NCBI GenBank assembly: GCA_934490165.1
Contig: CAKSTB010000020.1
Coordinates: 1-50,505 of the forward strand
From: an uncultured Ruminiclostridium sp.
Lineage (GTDB): Bacteria > Bacillota > Clostridia > Oscillospirales > Ruminococcaceae
Length of the DNA stretch: 50,505 nucleotides
Direction of reading: 5' to 3'
Shown: positions 1 to 7,527 of the stretch, one piece after another
Numbering within the stretch: the stretch's first letter is position 1
How the letters are laid out: each line of letters starts with the position of its first letter
The notes under the pieces: generated by a model
What the model was told of the DNA's origin: nothing
Databases searched by the model: none
What the model saw: only the letters and a program-made list of their open reading frames with translations
Made by a program: the position numbers and the translations under genes

Positions 1-89
1 TTCTAAATCTGTCTAAATTTTTGTTTTTGTTGTACAAATCTTTATTTTTTCTGTCCAGTTTTTATTGACTAGTGCATACCGTAAGCGAA

Positions 90-178
90 AAACCAGTATC
101 AGCCGTGCCACCTCCCCTTTTTCGAGGGGAGGCAAGTGTGATAATGCTTCGACACACAATCGATTGCGTTTAAAAGCT
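90..178. repeat. Dispersed palindromic repeat, copy E1
   Basis: A short palindrome (CCTCCCC-TTTTTCGA-GGGGAGG type) lies inside a longer stretch that recurs inverted near 16199-16250; about 40 bases around the palindrome are essentially identical. The following bases (about 146-178) recur inverted near 29264-29293. The tail GCAAGTGTGATA resembles the end of the 46.85 kb repeat. It is non-coding, with no transposase nearby, so a small MITE-like or structured intergenic element is likely. Confidence 0.7.
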
Positions 179-225
179 CGTCGTAAGCCGGATAATCCGC
201 AATTTCAATGAAACTTTAATAAATG

Positions 226-267
226 GAGAAGCTGTGATGAAATACAAGAATTTCATCACAGCTTCTC
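226..267. terminator. Perfect 18-bp hairpin, possible terminator
   Basis: Bases 226-243 and 250-267 form a perfect 18-bp inverted repeat around a 6-base loop (ACAAGA). The plus-strand side is followed by TTATTATA. It lies downstream of the minus-strand surface protein gene, beyond that gene's own terminator, and may stop transcription in either direction. Its perfect stem could also be an element end or a processing site. Confidence 0.45.
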
Positions 268-301
268 TTATTATACGCAATAACGGCATTTTTCCACATA
301 T

Positions 302-330
302 ACAAAAACCCCTCCGCCAAAGCGGAGGGG
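302..330 (-). terminator. Rho-independent terminator of the first surface protein gene
   Basis: The stem CCCCTCCGC / GCGGAGGGG (309-317 and 322-330) is followed on the minus strand by TTTTTGT. It lies about 40 bases past the stop codon of the gene at 373-1734. Confidence 0.85.
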
Positions 331-372
331 TCGATATGCTCTTTAATTCAAAGCACAACTAATCACGAATGA

Positions 373-1734
373 TTACTTGCTTCTCTTCTTAAGAACGATA
401 CCTGCTGCTGCAACTGCTGCTGCTGCAACTGCTGCGGGAACAACTGCTACTGTAACACCGGCATTGGGGTTTGCAGGCTTCTTGTTGTCATTAGCGGGCT
501 TTGTATCAGACTTACCGGGTTCGGTAGGATCTTCTGTAGGTCCAACTACAGGAGGCTCTTCGGGCTTTTTGCCTGAGCAGTCGCCGATAACAACGCCTGA
601 GCATTCGCCGGGCTTAACGGGATCTTCCTTGTTTGTATCGTCGTTCTTTGTATCGTCGTTCTTTGTATCGTCGTCAGGAGTCTTGTCACCGTTGCTATCA
701 GCAACCTTAACAGCCTTTTCGATAGATGTAATTGTGATTACGGGAGCCTTATCCATCTCTTCATCTTTACCCTGAATATCAGTCTGAAGATCGAAGAAGA
801 AGTTGTCACCGATTACTAACGGAACAGCTGTTTCAAGTGTAAGCTCATAATCGCCATCCTTAGTGATTGTTAAAGGAGTTTCTGTAACGCCTACTGCATC
901 TTCAGCCTTGCCCCAGAATGATACGTTTGAATCAGGATATACCTTATCATCAAGGTTTGTAGCGATGCAAAGGTAAGCTGCGAAATCTGACTTGAATTCA
1001 GAAACGTTGAACTTAACTGTAATCTTCTGTGTACCTTCAAAGTCTGCCTTATTAACGATATTGAATTCTTCCATTCTATCGCCAGCCCAAGGATGAACGA
1101 TATTTACGCGAAGACCGTTATCGAAATTCTGTGTAGACTTCTTAGCTTCAACCTTAACCATCTTTTCTGTTACTGTGTCAGCGGGCTTTGTATCTGTGTC
1201 TGCAGGTGTTTCATCAGCTACAGGATATGTAGCGAGTAAATCGCCGGCTTTGTTGTAGAAATCAACCTTGTCGAGAGTTGCTACTGTAGGTGAGACAGAC
1301 TTGTCTTCATTTGTGATAGCATTCTGCCACCAGAACTGAACCTGGAACGTACCGGTTTCTTTACCGTCATCACCAAGACCGCTCTTAAGACCGCCTATAC
1401 CGTCCCAAACCCACTCAGTTGTGCCGGCAGCATCGCTCTTAACTTCAGGATAACCACTTTCACCTGTCTTAACCCAACCGTCATTCTTGATTGTGTTACC
1501 GCCAAGGCAACCATTCAGGAAATCCTGAGTTGTAACAGTAGCTACTGCCTTATCAACGTCAGCAGCCCACTCATAAACTGTTTCGTCAAATTCAAGTGAC
1601 CATTCCTTGTTAACGCCTGATGATTCCTTTACTTCTGTCTTAAGTAAAGGTTCAGCAGCGAACGCGCTTACTGCAAGTGAAGATACAGCTAAAGCTGCAG
1701 CTGCAACACTTGCTAAAGTTTTTGTAAACTTCAT
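373..1734 (-). CDS. Secreted, probably cell-wall-anchored surface protein (paralogue 1)
   Basis: This 453-residue protein has an N-terminal Sec signal peptide (MKFTKTLAS, then a hydrophobic run ending SAFA-A). A large acidic extracellular part with many Trp and aromatic residues follows, then an Asp/Asn/Thr/Pro-rich linker (DDTKNDDTK repeats), and finally NPNAG, a hydrophobic helix and KKRSK. That ending has the layout of a sortase sorting signal, although the motif is not classical LPXTG. The start is placed at the internal ATG because the preceding in-frame ATG lies within the GGAGG ribosome site (TATGGAGGACAAAAAAATG). The neighbour at 1983-3359 has the same architecture and a shared promoter element. 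The extracellular part may bind carbohydrate, but I do not recognise a family. Confidence 0.8.
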   Translation of the reverse strand: MKFTKTLASVAAAALAVSSLAVSAFAAEPLLKTEVKESSGVNKEWSLEFDETVYEWAADVDKAVATVTTQDFLNGCLGGNTIKNDGWVKTGESGYPEVKSDAAGTTEWVWDGIGGLKSGLGDDGKETGTFQVQFWWQNAITNEDKSVSPTVATLDKVDFYNKAGDLLATYPVADETPADTDTKPADTVTEKMVKVEAKKSTQNFDNGLRVNIVHPWAGDRMEEFNIVNKADFEGTQKITVKFNVSEFKSDFAAYLCIATNLDDKVYPDSNVSFWGKAEDAVGVTETPLTITKDGDYELTLETAVPLVIGDNFFFDLQTDIQGKDEEMDKAPVITITSIEKAVKVADSNGDKTPDDDTKNDDTKNDDTNKEDPVKPGECSGVVIGDCSGKKPEEPPVVGPTEDPTEPGKSDTKPANDNKKPANPNAGVTVAVVPAAVAAAAVAAAGIVLKKRSK

Positions 1735-1779
1735 TTTTTTGTCCTCCATAAAAATTTGTTAGCTCATTAGCTACCTATA

Positions 1780-1808
1780 ATCATACTATATCGCAGGATG
1801 TTTTGCAA
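1780..1808 (-). promoter_or_regulatory. Promoter of the first surface protein gene, with shared TTGCAATTGGCAA element
   Basis: On the minus strand TTGCAA, 17 bases and TATGAT form a plausible vegetative promoter. The -35 is embedded in the near-palindrome TTGCAATTGGCAA (plus-strand coordinates 1803-1815), which also precedes the paralogue at 3430-3442. Confidence 0.6.
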
Positions 1809-1911
1809 TTGGCAATTTTCACAAAAAACTTTTTTCGATTTGGTGAAACAATATAATAAATGCCGCATTTCCTGCTGTTTTGATTTGTTACATTCAGATT
1901 TAACTTTACCG

Positions 1912-1943
1912 GAACAACAAAATCCCCTCCGTTTCCGGAGGGG
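1912..1943 (-). terminator. Rho-independent terminator of the second surface protein gene
   Basis: The stem CCCCTCCG / CGGAGGGG (1924-1931 and 1936-1943) is followed on the minus strand by ATTTTGTTGTT. It sits just past the stop of the gene at 1983-3359. Confidence 0.8.
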
Positions 1944-1982
1944 ACAGTGCACTTAAATTAAGCAAATATTCACTTTATGTGA

Positions 1983-3359
1983 TTACTTTCTCTTCTTAAG
2001 AACAATACCTGCTACTGCAAGTGAAGCTGCTGCAACTGCTGCGGGAACAACTGCTACTGCAACACCGGCATTGGGGTTTGCAGGCTTCTTGTTGTCGTCA
2101 GGCTTCTTGTTGTCGTCAGGCTTCTTGTTATCATCGGGATTTACGATAGGCTTGTCGGGATCAGGAGTTTCGCCTGAGTTATCACCGGGGTTAACGGGGG
2201 GCTCTTCGGGCTTTTCGCCTGAGTTATCACCGGGGTTAACGGGGGGCTCTTCGGGCTTTTCGCCTGAGTTATCACCGGGGTTAACGGGGGGCTCTTCGGG
2301 CTTTTCACCTGAGTTGTCGCCGGGGTTAACAGCGGGTGTGTTGTCAACAACAACCTTAACGCTGTCGATAGCTATTGTAGGAATAGCATCGCCGTCAGCT
2401 GCCTGAAGGTCTGTGCAAACTGCGATGAATTCAGCAGCTGCAACCTTGTTTGCAAATGTAAGTTCAACTTCATATGTATCGTTGCCTGTTACTTCAACTG
2501 TAGTACCTGTTGCGTTAAGATTACCTTCGTTGTCTGCGCCCCAGAACTGAGTTGACCAATCGTTGTTAGCGAATGAAAGCCAAGCCTTGAAAGGAGTTGT
2601 GAAGTTAGAAACTGTGAACTTAACCTTAACCTTAACAGCGTTCTTGAAATCAGTCTTTTCAGCGATTACATCAGCATCGTCGCCTGTCCAGGCATTGATG
2701 ATGTTTGTACGAACAAGACCTTTGTCAATTACAGTACGACCTGCATCCTTAATTGCAACGTCAACTGTTTCTTCAACATCTTCTGATGTACCGGGTGCTA
2801 CATCAGAGGGTTTGTCAGGATCTGCGGGTTCTGCAGGTTCAGCGGGTGTGGGCTCTTCAGGAGTTGTAGCCTTTACATAACCGTCAGCACCATATGTGCC
2901 AACAAGTTCAGCACCGGCATATAATGCAATTGATTCAACTGCAAAAGCATCACTTGCAACACCTGTTACCATAAGCTCAAATGTGCCGTTAGGTCCGGGT
3001 GTGAACTCAACAGGAACTTCAAATTCACCTATATCGGTGAATGTAACATCACTGCCGGCATTAGTACCGCCGAATGATACCTGATACCAGTTGTCCTTAT
3101 CAGCGTCTGTCTTTACTACAACCGCACCGTTGTTCCAGCCCCAGTTTGTGTCGTATACGCTCATGTTGAATACGACCTTGTTAACAGCAGATAAATCATC
3201 TGATGTTATATCAGCGCTCTTTACAGAATAGCTTCTGGGATCTTTCCAGTCGTCGTTCTGTAATTTGTCAGCTAAAGGAGCTGCAAAAGCGCTTACTGCA
3301 AGTGATGAAACTGCAACAGCTACTGCAGAAACACTTGCTAAAGTTTTTCTAAACTTCAT
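1983..3359 (-). CDS. Secreted, probably cell-wall-anchored surface protein (paralogue 2)
   Basis: This 458-residue paralogue of the upstream-numbered gene has a Sec signal peptide (MKFRKTLASVSA ... SAFA) and two beta-rich extracellular parts. Between and after them are Pro/Glu/Asp-rich linkers. The second linker holds about three and a half copies of a 15-residue unit, NPGDNSGEKPEEPPV, followed by a DDNKKP repeat. The end is NPNAG, a hydrophobic segment and KKRK, a sortase-like sorting signal. A GGAGG site lies 7 to 8 bases before the ATG. The repeats are nearly identical at DNA level, so the linker length could vary between strains. Both paralogues share leader, tail and promoter motif, suggesting a recent duplication and common control. 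The ligand is unknown. Confidence 0.8.
   Translation of the reverse strand: MKFRKTLASVSAVAVAVSSLAVSAFAAPLADKLQNDDWKDPRSYSVKSADITSDDLSAVNKVVFNMSVYDTNWGWNNGAVVVKTDADKDNWYQVSFGGTNAGSDVTFTDIGEFEVPVEFTPGPNGTFELMVTGVASDAFAVESIALYAGAELVGTYGADGYVKATTPEEPTPAEPAEPADPDKPSDVAPGTSEDVEETVDVAIKDAGRTVIDKGLVRTNIINAWTGDDADVIAEKTDFKNAVKVKVKFTVSNFTTPFKAWLSFANNDWSTQFWGADNEGNLNATGTTVEVTGNDTYEVELTFANKVAAAEFIAVCTDLQAADGDAIPTIAIDSVKVVVDNTPAVNPGDNSGEKPEEPPVNPGDNSGEKPEEPPVNPGDNSGEKPEEPPVNPGDNSGETPDPDKPIVNPDDNKKPDDNKKPDDNKKPANPNAGVAVAVVPAAVAAASLAVAGIVLKKRK
2160..2335 (-). repeat. Tandem 45-bp coding repeats in the surface protein linker
   Basis: About three full and one partial near-identical 45-base units encode NPGDNSGEKPEEPPV. 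They form an acidic, proline-rich spacer that would lift the functional domain away from the wall. Confidence 0.9.
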
Positions 3360-3406
3360 TTTTTTGTCCTCCGTTTAAAATTTTATCAGCTTTTAAGCTA
3401 TTTTTA

Positions 3407-3435
3407 ATGTTACTATATTTCGGAATGCTTTGCAA
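3407..3435 (-). promoter_or_regulatory. Promoter of the second surface protein gene
   Basis: On the minus strand TTGCAA, 17 bases and TAACAT occupy the position corresponding to the promoter of the paralogue. The stretch TTTGCCAATTGCAAA and following bases (CAT, then ATATAGTA) are conserved between both genes. Confidence 0.55.
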
Positions 3436-3577
3436 TTGGCAAATTGAACAAATTTTGCACGCATAATTGTAGATTTTATCCAACACAATAACAATTCTGT
3501 TAAAACAGTAAGATTTAGCGGATAATGTTTACATATATCCCCCTTACTCAGCTACACGTCATATTATATAGTTTTGC

Positions 3578-3627
3578 TTGACTAACGGCACGCAATAATG
3601 TAAAATATAATAGAGTAAGTGTGCCGT
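3578..3627 (+). promoter_or_regulatory. Possible promoter and inverted repeat ahead of the ECF sigma gene
   Basis: TTGACT (3578-3583), 17 bases and TAAAAT (3601-3606) could be a vegetative promoter about 200 bases before the sigma gene. An inverted repeat ACGGCAC / GTGCCGT (3585-3591 and 3621-3627) brackets the -10. The long leader carries no convincing ORF. Confidence 0.4.
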
Positions 3628-3805
3628 CAGGCAAAAAATAACCGTATATATGCGGCATTTTGTACCGATGCCCGATATGTTGTTATACTGCACAAAAACA
3701 GGCAGAAGAATTTTACTTATCCGATACACAATATTTTCTTTGTGAGTGAAACTTTTTCTGAAATTCCGCCTACTACAAAGTAGGTGACGTAAGCGAGGTG
3801 AGCCA

Positions 3806-4348
3806 ATGGGCAACAGCGGTCACGAAGAATATTTCAACCGTGTATATAATGAAACCTGCAAATCGGTTTCAAGGTTCGTAGTCAGCAAATGCGGAAATAT
3901 GGACGATGCGGAAGATATTATTCAGAATGTATATACCCGCTTCTTCAAGCGTATAAGCGAGAAGGGTCACGAGGATATCGAAAGCCCCGAGGCTTTCCTT
4001 ATCAACATTGCAAAGTTCGAGTGCCGCACATACTTCTCGGGACGAAAGAAAAACGATAAGGTTTCGTCTTTCTCGGATTACACCGAGGAAGAGATGGTGG
4101 CAATAGAGAGCGAGATGTCCAAGCCTCAGCCAAGGCTGGAGGACGTTATAAGTAACAAGATAGTTGCAAAACAGATATTCGATGACATAATGAAGACCGA
4201 TGAGCTGACAGGTCAGATATTCTATCTTCATTTTGCGTGCGATATGAAGCTTGAAGATGTCGCAAAGGCTCTTGACGTGAAGCTTTCGACAGTCAAGAAC
4301 AAACTTTACCGCACAATAGAACGACAAAAGAAAAAATTTAAGCTGTGA
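3806..4348 (+). CDS. ECF-type RNA polymerase sigma factor
   Basis: This 180-residue protein has the two-domain layout of extracytoplasmic-function sigma factors. Region 2 (about residues 10-75) includes the acidic DAEDIIQNVYTRFF helix that contacts core polymerase and the -10. A linker leads to region 4 (about 125-178) with LEDVAKALDVKLSTVKNKL, the helix-turn-helix that reads the -35. A GAGGTG site precedes the ATG. The next gene, 21 bases downstream, encodes a one-helix membrane protein, the usual arrangement for a sigma / anti-sigma pair. The specific signal and regulon cannot be told from the sequence; the flanking surface and cellulase genes are possible targets. Confidence 0.9.
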   Translation: MGNSGHEEYFNRVYNETCKSVSRFVVSKCGNMDDAEDIIQNVYTRFFKRISEKGHEDIESPEAFLINIAKFECRTYFSGRKKNDKVSSFSDYTEEEMVAIESEMSKPQPRLEDVISNKIVAKQIFDDIMKTDELTGQIFYLHFACDMKLEDVAKALDVKLSTVKNKLYRTIERQKKKFKL

Positions 4349-4369
4349 CTTACGGAAGGGGGCTTTCAA

Positions 4370-5035
4370 ATGAATACAAACGAGTTCTACAAAGAGCTTA
4401 TGAGCGAGTATTCCTTTGACCATGAAAAAATCAAAAAAGCCGCTATGGGTAAGTCGGTAAGCAGAAAAACAAGCAGACTTAAAGCGGCGTGGATCTCGGC
4501 GGCAGGTGCTGCTGCGGCGATCGCGATAACTTTCGGCAGTGTGGCAATGCTCAACACGGGCAGTCCCGTGAGCGTTACTCCGACCACCTCGATAAGTGCC
4601 GAAGATCGTTTTAAAATGGCAATGGAAGCATATAACAAGGCTGACGAAAACACCGAAGAGGTTTTCCTCTATGTTACATTCAAAGAGAATGAAACACCCG
4701 AGGATATGCAAAAGTTGCTTGCAAAGGCAGACAACAAGGGTAATATCCGTGTGACGGAGGTTTACCTTTCGGATGATACGGCAGTGAGCGGAAGCAGTAA
4801 TATTGCTTCACTCTTTGACGCAAACGAGAAAAACATAACGGCGGTAAAGATTTATTGCCCCGGAAACTTCCTTAAACGTCTGACTGCGCTTGACGGTGTT
4901 TATCTTGTAGAAACCGAAGACACATTTAAAGAAAATGATTTCTGCGCTATCGACACAAGCAGTGATTACGATTATTATCCCGACTTCAACAATTCCGAGC
5001 CGACCCCCGGCGACTCAACAAACCCTCAGGAATGA
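4370..5035 (+). CDS. Probable membrane-anchored anti-sigma factor
   Basis: This 221-residue protein has an N-terminal cytoplasmic part of about 38 residues, a single hydrophobic segment (about 40-60, Ala/Ile-rich) and an extracytoplasmic part of about 160 residues ending in an acidic Pro/Thr tail. It follows the ECF sigma gene by 21 bases with a GGAAGGGGG-type ribosome site and ends at a strong terminator, so both genes form one unit. The N-terminal part lacks a visible zinc-binding HxxxCxxC motif, so it is not a classical ZAS protein. The role is inferred from position and topology, not from a recognised domain. Confidence 0.65.
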   Translation: MNTNEFYKELMSEYSFDHEKIKKAAMGKSVSRKTSRLKAAWISAAGAAAAIAITFGSVAMLNTGSPVSVTPTTSISAEDRFKMAMEAYNKADENTEEVFLYVTFKENETPEDMQKLLAKADNKGNIRVTEVYLSDDTAVSGSSNIASLFDANEKNITAVKIYCPGNFLKRLTALDGVYLVETEDTFKENDFCAIDTSSDYDYYPDFNNSEPTPGDSTNPQE

Positions 5036-5060
5036 TCCCTTTATATATTTAAATAGTATA

Positions 5061-5100
5061 CCGCCTTTCGGAGCACCGTTTCCGAAAGGCGGTTTTTGTT
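5061..5100 (+). terminator. Rho-independent terminator of the sigma / anti-sigma unit
   Basis: The 11-bp stem CCGCCTTTCGG / CCGAAAGGCGG (5061-5071 and 5082-5092) is followed by TTTTTGTTT. Confidence 0.92.
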
Positions 5101-5157
5101 TGATCGGCAGTTGATGTAATCGTTTTAACAAAATTTTCGGATAAACCGATTAAGCTA

Positions 5158-5186
5158 TTGACTTTTTCCGTGAAAACCATTACAAT
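5158..5186 (+). promoter_or_regulatory. Promoter of the GH5 gene
   Basis: TTGACT (5158-5163), a 17-base spacer and TACAAT (5181-5186) form a good vegetative promoter about 50 bases before the chosen start codon. Confidence 0.75.
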
Positions 5187-5237
5187 ATGATTAAAACAAC
5201 AAAAACGGCGTCAGCCGACAGGAAAGAAAGGTATCTT

Positions 5238-6716
5238 ATGAAGAAGAGAATACTTGCCGCTCTTATCAGCGGTATAATGGTCGTTACCGGTATCTCTGCT
5301 TGCTCGGGCGGAGCAAATTCGTCCGTTGACAGCAGCTCGGCAACAACTACAGCTTCGACCACCACAACTACAACCGCCGCAGAAACAACGACAACCACGA
5401 CAACTGCCGCAACAACTACAGAAACAACTACCGCAGCGACCACAACAGAGGCTACAACCCCCGCTCCGGAAACAACAGAAGCTACAACCCCCGCTCCGGA
5501 AACAACGGAAGCTACAACACCCGCACCCGAAACCACTGTAGCTACCACAACCGAAGCTGAAACAGAAGCTCCCGCTCCCGCTCCTGAGGTCACGACAGGC
5601 GGCGCATCGGTGGAATTTTCACAGAACCTTATGCCCGGCTGGAATCTCGGCAACCAGCTTGAAGCAAACTCAGGCGGCACACCCGGTGAAACCGCATGGG
5701 GCAACCCTGTCATAACCGAAGACCTTATCAAGACTGTAAAGGCTCAGGGCTTCAAGTCTATCCGTATCCCCGTATCTTACCTTTCAAAGATCGGCGACGG
5801 TCCTGACTACACTATCGACTCCGCATGGCTCGACAGAGTTCAGGAGGTTGTCGATATGTGCGTCAACAACGGACTTTACGCTATAATCAACGTACACGGC
5901 GACGGCTACTATACAATTAACGGCGGCTGGCTTCTCTGCGGCGAACCCGCTTCCGAGCAGAAGACGATCAAGGCAAAGTACGAAAAGGTATGGGCTCAGA
6001 TAGCAGACCGCTTCAAGAATTATGACGAGCACCTCGTGTTCGAATCTATGAACGAAGAATTCGACAATACATACGGCGATCCTACCGCCGAATATTATGA
6101 CAACATCAATGCCTACAACCAGATCTTTGTTGATACGGTGAGAAGTGCAGGCGGCAATAACGGCACACGTTATCTTCTTGTTCCCGGTTGGAACACCAAC
6201 ATCAACTATACTACAGGCGATGTCGGCTATACCCTGGCAGGAAACTTTGTTATCCCGAATGACAGCACCGGCAGAATTATGATCTCAGTTCATTATTATG
6301 ATCCGTGGAAATTCTGCGGAGATGAAGGTGCGCCCGGTATTTTCAGATGGGGCGACAGTATAAAGGGTCAGGCAATTCCGAACAGTAGCGAAAAATACAC
6401 CGACGCTCAGTTTGACAAGCTTTACAACGCTTATATCAAGAACGGCTACGGCGTAATTATCGGTGAGTACGGCTCTATCGATAAGACTTACAAGGACGAG
6501 CGTAACACTACATACCGTGCTTATTTTGCAGAGTATGTAAACTATGCGGCTCATCAGCGTAACATTGTAACCGTTTACTGGGACAACGGATATAACGGCA
6601 AGCACGGCTTCGGTCTGTTTGACCGTACAAAGTGCACAGTAACACAGCCCGAGATAATCAAGGGTATAATAGACGGCGCTTCGGCTACAAAAGCTCCTAC
6701 AGCACCTACGGAATAA
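5238..6716 (+). CDS. Secreted GH5 endoglucanase lipoprotein
   Basis: This 492-residue protein is a glycoside hydrolase family 5 enzyme, probably cleaving beta-1,4-glucan or a related hemicellulose by a retaining mechanism. A lipoprotein signal peptide (lipobox GISAC) is followed by a Thr-rich linker with PETTEATTPA repeats up to about residue 125, then the catalytic barrel. Typical GH5 landmarks are GWNLGNQLEA, AWGNP, RIPVSY, and NVHGDGYY. The predicted acid/base is Glu273 (ESMNEEF) and the nucleophile is Glu410 (IIGEYGS). The start is set at the ATG followed by KKRILAAL because GGAAAGAAAGG precedes it; an earlier in-frame ATG would put a charged tail before the signal peptide. No dockerin or carbohydrate-binding module is visible, so the enzyme is probably tethered to the membrane lipid. 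Subfamily 4 is likely but not proven. Confidence 0.92.
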   Translation: MKKRILAALISGIMVVTGISACSGGANSSVDSSSATTTASTTTTTTAAETTTTTTTAATTTETTTAATTTEATTPAPETTEATTPAPETTEATTPAPETTVATTTEAETEAPAPAPEVTTGGASVEFSQNLMPGWNLGNQLEANSGGTPGETAWGNPVITEDLIKTVKAQGFKSIRIPVSYLSKIGDGPDYTIDSAWLDRVQEVVDMCVNNGLYAIINVHGDGYYTINGGWLLCGEPASEQKTIKAKYEKVWAQIADRFKNYDEHLVFESMNEEFDNTYGDPTAEYYDNINAYNQIFVDTVRSAGGNNGTRYLLVPGWNTNINYTTGDVGYTLAGNFVIPNDSTGRIMISVHYYDPWKFCGDEGAPGIFRWGDSIKGQAIPNSSEKYTDAQFDKLYNAYIKNGYGVIIGEYGSIDKTYKDERNTTYRAYFAEYVNYAAHQRNIVTVYWDNGYNGKHGFGLFDRTKCTVTQPEIIKGIIDGASATKAPTAPTE

Positions 6717-6754
6717 CAGGGCATATTGTGCAATAACTTTGTATATATTTCCAC

Positions 6755-6783
6755 TTGCTTTTTGAGCAGAAATGTAGTATATT
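6755..6783 (+). promoter_or_regulatory. Possible promoter of the small membrane protein gene
   Basis: TTGCTT (6755-6760), 17 bases and TATATT (6778-6783) lie 28 bases before the start codon. Confidence 0.55.
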
Positions 6784-6810
6784 AGTCCTTACAGAAAGGA
6801 ATGATATTTT

Positions 6811-7041
6811 ATGATGAAAAAAATTACTTCTGCGGTAACAGCCGCAGCAATGTCGATATTACTCGGTATTACCTGCTTTGCCGAAACAACGGTAGGCGCA
6901 AGCAGCGGTAATACAAGCACAGGCGTTACATTTGATATGACAGCGATCATTATCTGCATCGTGGCTCTTGTAGTTGTAGTCGCAGTCGGCGTTATCACAG
7001 CTGTTGTAAGCAAGAAGAAAAAGAACGGCAACAATAAGTAA
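6811..7041 (+). CDS. Small secreted or membrane protein
   Basis: This 76-residue protein starts with a cleavable-looking signal peptide (MMKKITSAVTAAAM ... CFAE). A short Ser/Thr/Gly-rich stretch is followed by a strong C-terminal transmembrane helix (about residues 44-66) and a basic tail KKKKNGNNK. AGAAAGGA lies 10 bases before the ATG; a second ATG directly after it could also be used. The layout (signal, short exposed loop, helix, basic tail) resembles a miniature wall- or membrane-anchored protein. It has its own promoter and a terminator right after the stop. No function is recognised. Confidence 0.7.
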   Translation: MMKKITSAVTAAAMSILLGITCFAETTVGASSGNTSTGVTFDMTAIIICIVALVVVVAVGVITAVVSKKKKNGNNK

Positions 7042-7049
7042 TTATGACT

Positions 7050-7075
7050 GAAGCCCCGCCCACGCGGGGCTTCTC
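7050..7075 (+). terminator. Terminator-like hairpin, copy 1 of 2
   Basis: GAAGCCCCGC-CCAC-GCGGGGCTTC directly follows the small membrane protein gene. The same 24-base palindrome recurs at 7317-7340. The U-tract is poor here (CTCAGTCT). Confidence 0.6.
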
Positions 7076-7103
7076 AGTCTGTCGAAAAACCTCTATCGTT
7101 GTT

Positions 7104-7316
7104 AAAAATGGGGTTTGGGGCGTAGCCCCAAGGCAGGTCGCAGGGACGGCAGTCCCCGTATTCTCCCCCTTTCCCGGGAAAAGGGGTTTTCGGCAAGGAT
7201 GCCGAAATAAGGACACACCAAGCTTTGCACGATGCAAAGCCATCAGAGTGTCCTAAAGGGGATAGGGATAATAAATCAGAAGTTTATTTCAAAAACAGAC
7301 TTTTTCTACAACCTGT
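7104..7316. repeat. Dispersed structured repeat, family A copy 1
   Basis: The element begins with GGGGTTTGGGGCGTAGCCCC, contains the hairpins TTCGGCA/TGCCGAA (7189-7206), AGGACAC/GTGTCCT (7210-7216 and 7248-7254) and GCTTTGCA/TGCAAAGC (7222-7229 and 7233-7240), and ends with a stretch also present at 13187-13236. Other copies lie near 13.1, 17.0-17.2 and 38.6-38.8 kb. It is flanked by two identical terminator palindromes. Confidence 0.8.
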
Positions 7317-7352
7317 GAAGCCCCGCCCACGCGGGGCTTCTTTCCTTTTTTC
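7317..7352 (+). terminator. Rho-independent terminator, copy 2 of 2
   Basis: The palindrome GAAGCCCCGC-CCAC-GCGGGGCTTC is followed by TTTCCTTTTTT. It matches the hairpin at 7050-7073 exactly and is the better terminator of the two. Confidence 0.8.
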
Positions 7353-7427
7353 ACACTATCACCACAATCTTTCAGCAAAGATACACCCTATTTTACTGTT
7401 TATCAGCATAAATTGGTAAAAATTCAC

Positions 7428-7456
7428 TTGACTTTTAGTGCCCGATAGGATATACT
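7428..7456 (+). promoter_or_regulatory. Promoter of the first NlpC/P60-like lipoprotein gene
   Basis: TTGACT (7428-7433), a 17-base spacer and TATACT (7451-7456) form a good vegetative promoter about 72 bases before the start codon. Confidence 0.7.
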
Positions 7457-7527
7457 ATTATTGTACAAGAAAATATAGATTTGTACATCTCAAACGACAG
7501 TAACAGGCTGTCGCACGGAGGGAAAAA

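Noticed and set aside
3869..4711. A 280-codon open frame on the minus strand across the sigma and anti-sigma genes
   Set aside because: It is antisense to two well-supported genes with ribosome sites and family motifs, and its translation is Cys/His-rich without any recognisable domain. It is a shadow of the plus-strand genes.
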